The translations under genes were made by a program, and so were the position numbers. This document shows, in pieces, positions 1 through 5,812 of a DNA stretch of 8,112 nt. This DNA comes from Chloroflexota bacterium. Its GTDB lineage: Bacteria > Chloroflexota > Anaerolineae > Anaerolineales > Anaerolineaceae. The DNA is taken from the NCBI GenBank assembly GCA_023406965.1, contig JAEXTI010000185.1:1-8112 (forward strand), written 5' to 3'. The notes beneath the pieces were generated by a model that ran no database searches, was not told the DNA's origin, and worked only from the letters and a program-made list of their open reading frames with translations. How positions within the stretch are numbered: position 1 is the first letter of the stretch; each line of letters starts with the position of its first letter.

Positions 1-371
1 CCCAGCGGGGGGCAGGCCGGGCAATTGAACCCCGAAAAATACCGCTCGCCCGTCCCGGCATGCACTGCCACCAGAATCGCCTGGTTCTCGGGGCCGGGGC
101 GCTGCACCGCCCGGCTCACGTCCACGCCGTGCTCGGTCAGCGTTTGCAGCTTAATCTGCCCCAGGCGGTCGCTGCCATAAGTGCCCACGAACCCGGTCTG
201 CACGCCCAGGCGCTGAGCCGCGACCAGGGCGGTAGCCGCCGGGCCGCCGCCTTCAATGGCCAGCCCTTCCAGACGCGCGCCGTGCTGCCAGGTAGGCAGT
301 TCGTGCGCCCGCACCAAAATATCCAGGCAGGCCATGCCCAGCCCCACCACGCGAACCGGCGCTGTGCTCAT
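1..371 (-). CDS. PfkB-family carbohydrate kinase, N-terminal part (runs off left edge)
   Basis: The visible part is 123 codons from an ATG at 371 to the window edge; the ATP-binding C-terminal half lies outside. The translation begins MSTAPVRVVGLGMACLDILV, the usual first beta strand and GxxxxD substrate-binding motif of ribokinase/PfkB sugar kinases. It continues with a GGGPAATA segment (about residues 41-48), the family's GG-x-x-x-N/A-x-A sugar-binding signature, then LGVQTGFVGTYGSDRLG and an EHGVD segment, all in the expected order and spacing. Family knowledge: these cytoplasmic enzymes phosphorylate a sugar or nucleoside hydroxyl with ATP and Mg2+. The gene starts 4 nt after the stop of the isomerase gene, so the two are almost certainly co-transcribed and probably translationally coupled; the GGGG between them abuts the ATG, so no well-spaced ribosome-binding site is visible. 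A ketose kinase acting on the isomerase product is the simplest inference. The substrate cannot be assigned. Confidence 0.9.
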   Translation of the reverse strand, partial: MSTAPVRVVGLGMACLDILVRAHELPTWQHGARLEGLAIEGGGPAATALVAAQRLGVQTGFVGTYGSDRLGQIKLQTLTEHGVDVSRAVQRPGPENQAILVAVHAGTGERYFSGFNCPACPPL

Positions 372-375
372 CCCC

Positions 376-1827
376 TTAGTCCACCCATACCGGCTGAATA
401 TCCAGGAACTTGCAGGCTTGCAGCAAGGCTGCGCGTTGATCACCGTGGATCATGCTGGCGTGATGGATGAAGCCCTCCTCCACCAGGGTGCGGTACAGGC
501 GGGCATGATCCTTCACCTCCACCCACGACCAGGTGCCGCCCAACGTTTCATCCGAAGGGACGATTTCGCCCCCGGCAATGAGCATCTTCCACTGCCCGTC
601 GTATTCCGCCAGGCGGCAGAGCGTGACCCGCCCCGGCTTGATCTGAAACTGGAACAGCCCCGCCATGGCGTCACCGACCTCCACGGGCAACTCGCCGCTC
701 ATGTTGGTACGCGAGCGCAGCGCCACCCTGGCAGGGTCCGCCGCCAGCGAGGTCGGGGCGTTGCCGCAGTGCCAGGCCAGCAAACGGTTGGGGTGGTCGC
801 GGTGCTGGATGGTCCAGTCGATGAAATGCGGAACCGAGGCTCCCAGCGCCGACTGGTAGCTTACCAACATGGACACCGCCCCCAGCACGTCCGTCTCGCA
901 AGCGGTGAGCATGGTTGCGTCGGTCATCCGTCCATACAGCGCGCATAGGGAAACCTTCATCAACTTACCAATCGAAGGCCAACATTGAATCGCTATCGCC
1001 GACAACCGGTTGCGCTGCCAGAAATCTGCCAGGGCCACCTCCAGACGCGCCGAGTTGACCAGGTAATCTTCCGCCACCGTGACGGTCGCGGCAGAGGCGC
1101 GAGCCCTGGCGATGGCTTCCAGCACGCGCGGGTCGTCCTCCGCAATGCGCTGGGCCTGATCCACCAGATCCGACAACTCGGCCGGGATCACGTTTTGGCC
1201 GAACTTGCGCGCCATAGCAATTTCATCGAAGGCCACCGTCTCGAAAGCGCTGGGGCGCACCCCCACCTGCCCAATGCGCGCATTGCGCAGTCCCTTCACC
1301 ACCGCCACAGCCCCGGCAAAATCCATCACCGCCGCGCGCAGCTCCGGCTCGCTGGGAAAGAACAAGCCGGCGTACTGAAACGGAATCTTGCGGCGGTGCA
1401 GCCCGGCGGCAATGGATAGGTTGCCACAATACGAATCGGAGACGCGGCTGAGCATAGCGTCATTGTTGGCGGGAGGCTCTTTGGTGGCGAAAAGCAGCAC
1501 CGGCAAACCCATCTGCTCGGCCACCTTGACCAGCGAGCGCTCGTCGCCAAAATCCAGCGGGCTGAGGATCAGCCCATCCACGCCCTCGCGGCGAAAAGTT
1601 GCCACCACCGCCTCGACTTCATCCAGGGTGTTCACGCAGCCGTGGGAAGTCACGCCAGACTGCGGGTCGACGGTTTTTCCATCCGGCGCGGGCTGCGGGC
1701 AAATGATTTCCACGCCGGGCACTTGCGCAAAAGCCGCCAGGCTCTCGCGGCGCATCTGGTCCACCCATTCGGTATAACTCCAGCGATAGGACGGTACGAA
1801 TCCAAGACGAACAGCGATGGGATTCAT
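376..1827 (-). CDS. L-fucose/L-arabinose isomerase-family protein
   Basis: This 483-residue protein is the length expected for the broad FucI/AraA-like ketol-isomerase family, cytoplasmic metal-dependent enzymes that interconvert aldoses and ketoses. The N-terminal part resembles a Rossmann-like domain (LGFVPSYRW near the start, then VDGLILSPLDFGDE at about 83-96). The C-terminal part carries the family core: AIQCWPSIGKL (279-289), ACETDVLGA (310-318), HFIDW (334-338) and AWHCGNAP (351-358). By analogy with E. coli FucI, E311, D337 and H353 are the probable metal ligands; HHASMIHGD near 455-463 is also typical. The start is the ATG at 1827 because AGGAG (1835-1839) sits 7 nt upstream; a TTG two codons earlier is in frame but is too close to that site. 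It is the first gene of a pair with the PfkB kinase. The real substrate is unknown: family members act on fucose, arabinose and other sugars, and some homologues are sulfoquinovose isomerases, so a specific gene name is not justified. Confidence 0.88.
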   Translation of the reverse strand: MNPIAVRLGFVPSYRWSYTEWVDQMRRESLAAFAQVPGVEIICPQPAPDGKTVDPQSGVTSHGCVNTLDEVEAVVATFRREGVDGLILSPLDFGDERSLVKVAEQMGLPVLLFATKEPPANNDAMLSRVSDSYCGNLSIAAGLHRRKIPFQYAGLFFPSEPELRAAVMDFAGAVAVVKGLRNARIGQVGVRPSAFETVAFDEIAMARKFGQNVIPAELSDLVDQAQRIAEDDPRVLEAIARARASAATVTVAEDYLVNSARLEVALADFWQRNRLSAIAIQCWPSIGKLMKVSLCALYGRMTDATMLTACETDVLGAVSMLVSYQSALGASVPHFIDWTIQHRDHPNRLLAWHCGNAPTSLAADPARVALRSRTNMSGELPVEVGDAMAGLFQFQIKPGRVTLCRLAEYDGQWKMLIAGGEIVPSDETLGGTWSWVEVKDHARLYRTLVEEGFIHHASMIHGDQRAALLQACKFLDIQPVWVD

Positions 1828-1865
1828 GAGCAAGCTCCTGTGGGATCAAACCGGGCCAACAAGAA

Positions 1866-1879
1866 AGTGAACGTTCTCA
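1866..1879 (-). promoter_or_regulatory. Imperfect palindrome, candidate LacI-type operator
   Basis: AGTGAACGTTCTCA on the plus strand contains the perfect palindrome GAACGTTC (1869-1876), and the symmetry extends outward with one mismatched pair. An AACGTT centre is typical of LacI/GalR-family operators. It lies just downstream of the -10 box of the isomerase promoter, over the expected transcription start, a position suited to repression. Regulator identity is inference; no LacI-family gene is in the window. Confidence 0.45.
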
Positions 1880-1884
1880 TACAA

Positions 1885-1913
1885 ATTATACTATCTCTGC
1901 AACTACTCAGCCA
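1885..1913 (-). promoter_or_regulatory. Promoter for the isomerase-kinase operon
   Basis: Reading the minus strand, TATAAT at 1890-1885 is a perfect sigma-70 -10 hexamer. The hexamer at a 17-nt spacer (1913-1908, TGGCTG) is a poor -35 match, so the promoter may need an activator or be weak. The start would fall near 1878, giving a leader of about 50 nt to the isomerase ATG, with the palindrome at 1866-1879 lying over the start point. Confidence 0.55.
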
Positions 1914-2000
1914 GAGACCCAAGATGGCGCTCTGGGAGTTGCCGTGGTGAAACCCCAAATCGTTATCGATCCCGAATCGGCGAATCCCCGGCGAGGATGC

Positions 2001-2028
2001 TTGACATTGCTCCAATTTGCACTATACT
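2001..2028 (+). promoter_or_regulatory. Strong sigma-70-type promoter for the diguanylate cyclase
   Basis: TTGACA at 2001-2006 is a perfect -35 hexamer. After a 16-nt spacer comes TATACT at 2023-2028, five of six matches to the -10 consensus. Transcription would start near 2035, leaving a leader of about 95-105 nt before the TTG start codons at 2130 or 2139. A promoter this good inside the longest open frame argues that translation starts downstream of it. Confidence 0.75.
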
Positions 2029-2034
2029 CGGACA

Positions 2035-2138
2035 AGAACCCCCTGGACATCAAAGGCTTTGGAATAGGGCTATTCCTAAGCGGAAAATCCGGTACGTTTT
2101 GGTATTTCAACATCAGGTGGGACAAAGGTTTGTTCAAC
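2035..2138 (+). other. 5' leader of the cyclase mRNA with two small hairpins
   Basis: GGAATA at 2061-2066 pairs with TATTCC at 2071-2076 around a GGGC loop, and CGGA at 2081-2084 pairs with TCCG at 2088-2091 around AAA. These are followed by AGGTGGG (2115-2121) and AAAGG (2124-2128), either of which could be the ribosome-binding site. I could not match the leader to a c-di-GMP-I, fluoride or guanidine riboswitch consensus; it may just be a structured leader. Confidence 0.35.
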
Positions 2139-3350
2139 TTGGACATCCGCACGCTGTTTGTGGTATCGACATTAATCAGTTTATTTCTGAGTGTCGCCAG
2201 TTTTGTGTACCGGCGCACACAAACTACCTATTCCGGTTTTGGCAATTGGGTGATCGCGAATGTCTGTGTGTTATTCGTCTATTTGCTCTTCGCCCTGCGC
2301 GGATACATTCCCGACCTGTTTTCCATTCCTCTACCGCTGGCCTTGAGTATCTTTGCAGCGCTGTACCGCTGGCGCGGGCTGCAAAAGTTCTTTGGGCAAA
2401 CCGGGTCCATGGTCGAGGTGGCCTTTTGGACGGCTTTAACCTTTGTGCTGCTCTCATTGTTTACTTTCCAATACGATAATCCCCTCATTCGCAACTGCAT
2501 CTACTCCGCCATCCTCACCTACGTGGTAGCCGGTACCATTTATACCCTCTATAAAGTACCTGAACGCCGTTACAGGCCGCTCATCCGCTTTTTTGCCTAC
2601 GTGTACGTCTTTGGCGGGCTGGTACTGCTCGTCCGAGCGGTGCTTTGGCTCCTCTACCCCGATGGGCAATCGCTGCTGGCCCCAAACTTCACAAACATCC
2701 TCTTCTTCACCGTCGCCCCGCTGATGGAGATTAGTTGGGCAGCCGCCTTCATCATGCTCAACAGTCGGCGGCTGGAGTGGGATATGGCGGAGTTGCACGC
2801 CCAAATGGAAAAGCTAGCCTCCACCGACCCGCTTACCGGGGTCTTCAACCGGCGGCGCTTCTTTGAGATCGGCGAGAAAGAAGTCGAGCGCGCCCGCCGC
2901 TACAACCGGCCCCTCTCCGTGCTGATGATGGACCTTAACGGGTTCAAGCTACTCAATGACGACATGGGGCACTGCGCCGGCGATCACGCCTTGTGCGAAT
3001 TGACCCGCATTTGCCAGGAGAACTTGCGCAAACCCGAAACCATTGCTCGCCTAGGCGGGGATGAATTCGCGGTCATCTTACCAGAAACCAATCTAACCGG
3101 CGCCCGCGAAGTAGCCAGGCGGCTTCACAATGCCATCTTGCACTCGCCCGCCCACGTTCGCGATCAGGAAATTTTTCTTTCTCTGAGCATTGGAGCAGCG
3201 CAATATGAACCGGGCGATCGGTCGATGGAACAAATTCTACAGCGCGCTGATGTTTCCATGTTCCAGATGAAGAAAACGATTCGCACGCTCAACAACCCGC
3301 CTCTCGAATCCGTCAACCAGGCGCCCGGACAAATCCCCGAGCCGTTCTAG
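2139..3350 (+). CDS. Membrane-bound GGDEF diguanylate cyclase
   Basis: The predicted protein is 403 residues. Seven hydrophobic helices cover roughly residues 6-24, 37-53, 60-76, 92-110, 119-137, 149-172 and 186-207, followed by a short linker and a GGDEF domain (about 226-380). Visible catalytic landmarks are STDPLTGVFNRRRF, MMDLNGFKLLNDDMGHCAGD and RLGGDEFAVI (GGDEF at residues 306-310, bases 3054-3068). The A-site is intact, so it should condense two GTP into c-di-GMP at the inner face of the membrane; the helices probably sense a membrane or envelope signal. The usual inhibitory RxxD five residues before GGDEF reads RKPE here. No EAL or HD-GYP domain follows. The start is uncertain: TTG at 2139 gives an N-terminus of M-D-I-R-T-L, a beginning I recall for this class, with AAAGG 10 nt upstream; TTG at 2130 has AGGTGG 8 nt upstream; a GTG at 1944 is disfavoured by the promoter. 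It is monocistronic and convergent with the histidine kinase. Confidence 0.88.
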   Translation: MDIRTLFVVSTLISLFLSVASFVYRRTQTTYSGFGNWVIANVCVLFVYLLFALRGYIPDLFSIPLPLALSIFAALYRWRGLQKFFGQTGSMVEVAFWTALTFVLLSLFTFQYDNPLIRNCIYSAILTYVVAGTIYTLYKVPERRYRPLIRFFAYVYVFGGLVLLVRAVLWLLYPDGQSLLAPNFTNILFFTVAPLMEISWAAAFIMLNSRRLEWDMAELHAQMEKLASTDPLTGVFNRRRFFEIGEKEVERARRYNRPLSVLMMDLNGFKLLNDDMGHCAGDHALCELTRICQENLRKPETIARLGGDEFAVILPETNLTGAREVARRLHNAILHSPAHVRDQEIFLSLSIGAAQYEPGDRSMEQILQRADVSMFQMKKTIRTLNNPPLESVNQAPGQIPEPF

Positions 3351-3391
3351 GTTTGAGTCCCCCCAGAATCACCCAAGACACGGCAGCTTCT

Positions 3392-4531
3392 TTATTCGTC
3401 TCGCGCCGGCAGCCAAAAACGGACCACGGCCCCCCGGCCTGCCTCGCTCTCAGCCCAAATCTCCCCGCCGTGCGCATGCACCAGCTCGCGGGCAATCGCC
3501 AATCCCAGCCCCATGCCGGTAGAATCACTGGCTTTATAGAAGCGCTCGAAGATGTGCGGCAAATCCTCTGCCGCAATGCCCGGCCCGCTGTCTGCCACCC
3601 AAAAAACCACCTTCTCCGCGTCAGTCTCATCCCGCCCGCAGCCCGCGCGCACCTGCCCGCCCGAGGGCGTATAGCGCAGCGCGTTGTTGATCAAATTCGC
3701 CAGCACCTCCCGCATGCGGGTGGGGTCAACCTCAAGCAGCGGCAAATCCTCCGCCGCTTCAACCAGCAAATCCACACTCGCGGCGGCGGCCCTTGGCTCG
3801 AAGGCCGTTGCGCAATCGCGCAGCAGGTCTGCTGGTCGAACCGGCTCCAGTTGTAATTGAAGCGAGCCGCTTTCGGCCAGAGATAGCGTGCGCAAATCAT
3901 CGATCACCCGCGAAAGCACTTTCGTCTCATCCAGCACCGTCTCGATATGTTCCCGGTCAGCCGGATAGATGCCGTCTAGCATGCCTTCCAGGTTCCCCTG
4001 AATGACGGTCAGCGGGGTGCGCAGTTCGTGGGTCACGTCCGCCAGCATATTGCGGCGGTGCTGGTCGTTCTTTTCCAGTCGTGCGGCCATGTCGTTAAAG
4101 GCGTTGGCCAACCGGCGCACTTCTCTTGGGCCTACTGCGGGAATTCGCACCGAAAAATCACCGTTGGCAATGCGCTCCACCGCTTCCATCACGTTACTAA
4201 AAGATAAAACTGTCCGGCGCAGGCTCCAGCCCAATGCCGCCAACACGGCCACACCGGCTGCAAACAAACCTACCAGCACCCAGCGCGCCGTGGAAAGCAA
4301 CGGGTCGGGGATTTGCTCCACGCCCACCACATTGGTGAGAAGCCAGTACCCGACCGAAAAACCGGCCACGCCGATCACCAGCACGAACAGGAAACCGCAG
4401 CCAATCCGCTGAAACAAATTCCGGCGCATCTTGCGAAAATGACGCATATTGGGTGGGTAAGGCGGCGGCCAGGCCTCATCGGGAGGCCACCATACCGGGC
4501 GGTGGCGGGGCAAATGGCGGGGCGGTCTCAT
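3392..4531 (-). CDS. HAMP-domain sensor histidine kinase (partner of the adjacent OmpR-type regulator)
   Basis: The protein has 379 residues. A Trp/Pro-rich cytoplasmic N-terminus (HRPVWWPPDEAWPPP, about 10-24) precedes a first membrane helix (about 43-65). A very short extracytoplasmic loop of about 18 residues and a second helix (about 84-102) follow. Then come a HAMP linker (to about 154), a HisKA domain with DVTHELRTPLTVIQGN (phosphoacceptor H168), an N-box (ANLINNALRYTP), DSGPGIAAEDLPHIFERF and GMGLGLAIA. All boxes for autophosphorylation and phosphotransfer are intact. The loop is too short for a classical ligand-binding domain, so the signal is probably sensed in the membrane or through a partner protein. 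ATG at 4531 is chosen because GGAG (4539-4542) lies 7 nt upstream; a GTG one codon earlier is the alternative. The gene begins 4 nt after the regulator's stop, with the ribosome-binding site inside the regulator's last codons, which indicates an operon. Confidence 0.93.
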   Translation of the reverse strand: MRPPRHLPRHRPVWWPPDEAWPPPYPPNMRHFRKMRRNLFQRIGCGFLFVLVIGVAGFSVGYWLLTNVVGVEQIPDPLLSTARWVLVGLFAAGVAVLAALGWSLRRTVLSFSNVMEAVERIANGDFSVRIPAVGPREVRRLANAFNDMAARLEKNDQHRRNMLADVTHELRTPLTVIQGNLEGMLDGIYPADREHIETVLDETKVLSRVIDDLRTLSLAESGSLQLQLEPVRPADLLRDCATAFEPRAAAASVDLLVEAAEDLPLLEVDPTRMREVLANLINNALRYTPSGGQVRAGCGRDETDAEKVVFWVADSGPGIAAEDLPHIFERFYKASDSTGMGLGLAIARELVHAHGGEIWAESEAGRGAVVRFWLPARDE

Positions 4532-4535
4532 CACG

Positions 4536-5213
4536 CTACTCCGCCAGCTTATAGCCTACGCCGTACACCGAGAGGATGGTTCGCGGGTGGCGCGGGTCGG
4601 ATTCAATTTTTCGGCGCAAATTCTTGATGTGCGCGTCGATGGCCCGCTCGAAGGACTCGAAAGCCACCCCGTGCAGCGCATCCAGCAGTTGGGCGCGAGT
4701 GAAGATGCGCCCCGGCTGGCGCGCCAGAGCCGTCAATAACTCAAACTCGGTGGGGGTCACCTCCACCACTCGCCCCGCCACGGTCAGCTTCATGCGCGGC
4801 AAGTCCAATTCCAAATCCCCGGCGCGGATGATTTCGTCAGGCACAGGCGGAGCCTCGCTGCGGCGCAGCACCGTGCGCACGCGGGCCACCAGTTCCTTGG
4901 GGCTGAACGGCTTGGTGATGTAGTCATCGGCGCCCAACTCCAGGCCCACCAGCTTGTCGCTTTCTTCGGCCCGCGCGGTGAGCATGATGACCGGCAGGTT
5001 GGATTCTTTGCGCAGCGCGCGGGTCACATCCAGGCCGTCCATGTGGGGCAGACCCAGGTCCAGCACCACCAGGTCGGGTTTGCGCCCGCGCACAGCTTCC
5101 AGGGCAGCCGGGCCGTTGGCAGCTTCTATGACGCGAAAACCGGCGTGCTCCAGGTAATCGCGGGCCAGTTGCACGATTTTCGGTTCGTCATCCACCACCA
5201 GGATCGTTTTCAT
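4536..5213 (-). CDS. OmpR/PhoB-family response regulator
   Basis: The protein has 225 residues, the standard length. The receiver domain (about 1-115) shows the acidic pair in LVVDDEP, the phosphoacceptor D52 in VVLDLGLPHMDG, T79 in IMLTA and K101 in ITKPFSP. The C-terminal winged helix (about 128-225) has TPTEFELLTALARQPG, FTRAQLLDAL, ERAIDAHIKNLRRKI and VYGVGYKL, with the recognition helix in the IDAHIKNLRRKI stretch. It should be phosphorylated by the downstream histidine kinase and bind direct-repeat DNA with an 11-bp period as a tandem dimer; just such a repeat lies upstream of the small membrane gene at 5756-5773. The start at 5213 gives the canonical MKTILVVDDEP. Only a weak GGTGA (5218-5222), 4 nt from the ATG, serves as ribosome-binding site. 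The gene follows the small membrane gene but is separated from it by a strong terminator hairpin, so its expression comes from read-through or a promoter of its own. Confidence 0.95.
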   Translation of the reverse strand: MKTILVVDDEPKIVQLARDYLEHAGFRVIEAANGPAALEAVRGRKPDLVVLDLGLPHMDGLDVTRALRKESNLPVIMLTARAEESDKLVGLELGADDYITKPFSPKELVARVRTVLRRSEAPPVPDEIIRAGDLELDLPRMKLTVAGRVVEVTPTEFELLTALARQPGRIFTRAQLLDALHGVAFESFERAIDAHIKNLRRKIESDPRHPRTILSVYGVGYKLAE

Positions 5214-5222
5214 CGTTTCACC

Positions 5223-5228
5223 AGTATA
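5223..5228 (-). promoter_or_regulatory. Possible -10 box of the regulator-kinase operon
   Basis: On the minus strand TATACT lies 9 nt upstream of the regulator ATG. A matching -35 is not evident: at 17 nt the hexamer is CTTAGG, inside the terminator stem. If used, the transcript would start about 3 nt before the ATG and be nearly leaderless. This is a weak call from one hexamer. Confidence 0.3.
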
Positions 5229-5241
5229 GCATGAGACAAAT

Positions 5242-5275
5242 AAACCCTAAGGGTCTTCCGAGACCCTTAGGGTTT
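5242..5275 (-). terminator. 15-bp perfect hairpin terminator after the small membrane gene
   Basis: AAACCCTAAGGGTCT (5242-5256) is perfectly complementary to AGACCCTTAGGGTTT (5261-5275) around a 4-nt loop. On the minus strand it begins 10 nt after the small membrane gene's stop and is followed by a T-rich tail (TTTATTTG); on the plus strand it is followed by TTTTC, so it could act in both directions. It separates the small gene from the regulator and could attenuate read-through. It is nearly the same element as the hairpin at 5813-5846. Confidence 0.85.
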
Positions 5276-5285
5276 TCTGGATGGG

Positions 5286-5693
5286 CTAGTCCTTCTTTTC
5301 CGAAGCACCCGGCTCTTCGTGCATCTTGCGGTGCCATTCTTCTACGAACGGCGGAACCGGTCGCGTTCCTTCCCCTTCCCAGTGGCGCGGGCCACCCCAA
5401 TGTCGCGGGCCGCCCCAATGATGCAGCCGCTGACCTACAAAACCGAAGAACAATAACCGCTTGAGCGCCCCAAAGAACAAGAAGGCCAGCAGCAGAGGCA
5501 GCCCAAACAGCAGCAAGCCCATACCGGGCATCCAGTGGTGGGCATACGGGGCCGCCGCGGGCAATTGCGCGGGGTCAATGTTTTGCGCCACCCCGCGGGC
5601 CATGCCCATGTTGAAGCCCAACACCCCCACCGCAACAATACCGGCGATCAGCAGCAGCGTCACGCCCAGGCCAAACCAAACTTTCCGAACCAT
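5286..5693 (-). CDS. Small two-helix His/Trp-rich membrane protein
   Basis: The protein has 135 residues and no family I can name. Helix 1 spans about residues 7-27 (FGLGVTLLLIAGIVAVGVLG) and helix 2 about 57-86. The connecting loop contains NIDPAQLP and YAHHWMPGMG. The tail is rich in His, Trp and Pro, with two tandem GGPRHW units (residues 94-105 as WGGPRH twice) and PPFVEEWHRKMHEEP near the end. I recall similar EEWHR-x-x-H tails on small membrane proteins encoded beside OmpR-type two-component systems, but cannot search to confirm. The ATG at 5693 is supported by AAGGAG (5699-5704) with a 5-nt spacer; a longer in-frame ATG at 5777 would place the promoter and candidate operator inside the gene. 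It lies upstream of the regulator and kinase on the same strand, with a terminator between. Plausible but unproven roles are an accessory sensor or a target of that system; the His and Met residues could bind metal. Confidence 0.75.
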   Translation of the reverse strand: MVRKVWFGLGVTLLLIAGIVAVGVLGFNMGMARGVAQNIDPAQLPAAAPYAHHWMPGMGLLLFGLPLLLAFLFFGALKRLLFFGFVGQRLHHWGGPRHWGGPRHWEGEGTRPVPPFVEEWHRKMHEEPGASEKKD

Positions 5694-5740
5694 ATGATCT
5701 CCTTGTTCCTCGTGAATGCGAGGATTTGTTTTCATAGGAG

Positions 5741-5773
5741 ATGATATCGTCCAATTGTGAAGCAAATGTGAAC
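5741..5773 (-). promoter_or_regulatory. -10 box with upstream 11-bp-period direct repeat, candidate response-regulator box
   Basis: Reading the minus strand, GTTCACA (5773-5767), TTTG and CTTCACA (5762-5756) form two 7-mers repeating every 11 bp. TATCAT (5746-5741), five of six matches to the -10 consensus, follows 9 nt later. No good -35 hexamer is needed if the repeats replace it, as in PhoB-class activated promoters. The half-site resembles the GTTCACC half-site of Streptomyces PhoP and the TCACAGC half-site of mycobacterial PhoP. It would drive the small membrane gene, with a leader of roughly 40 nt. Assignment to the adjacent regulator is inference. Confidence 0.5.
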
Positions 5774-5812
5774 ACAAACGGGAGGGAATGCGGAGACTTA
5801 TTCTTTTGAAGA

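Larger units (their letters stand above)
1828..2138. other. Divergent intergenic region (311 nt)
   Basis: This non-coding stretch separates the minus-strand isomerase operon from the plus-strand diguanylate cyclase. It holds the isomerase ribosome-binding site (1835-1839), its promoter and candidate operator, the cyclase promoter at 2001-2028, and a leader of about 100 nt with two small hairpins. A plus-strand frame is open from a GTG at 1944 into the cyclase, but its first 65 codons contain the promoter and lack family resemblance, so I treat it as non-coding. Confidence 0.6.

Noticed and set aside
60..948. Long plus-strand open frames opposite the kinase and isomerase genes
   Set aside because: They have no recognisable domains and biased Arg/His/Pro-rich composition; they are antisense shadows in GC-rich DNA of clearly conserved minus-strand genes.
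1828..1833. TTG start at 1833 for the isomerase
   Set aside because: It is only 1 nt from the AGGAG site, whereas the ATG at 1827 has a 7-nt spacer.
1944..2138. N-terminal extension of the diguanylate cyclase from GTG 1944
   Set aside because: It contains a near-consensus promoter and shows no family-like sequence; downstream TTG codons with upstream purine-rich sites are better starts.
2035..2138. c-di-GMP riboswitch in the cyclase leader
   Set aside because: The leader does not match the c-di-GMP-I consensus as I remember it, and the hairpins are too small; kept only as a weak structured-leader note.
5242..5275. Telomere-like CCCTAA/TTAGGG motif
   Set aside because: It occurs once on each arm of a palindrome and is explained by a hairpin terminator, not a tandem telomeric array.
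5694..5777. N-terminal extension of the small membrane protein from the ATG at 5777
   Set aside because: AAGGAG with a 5-nt spacer precedes the ATG at 5693, and the extension would cover the candidate operator and -10 box.
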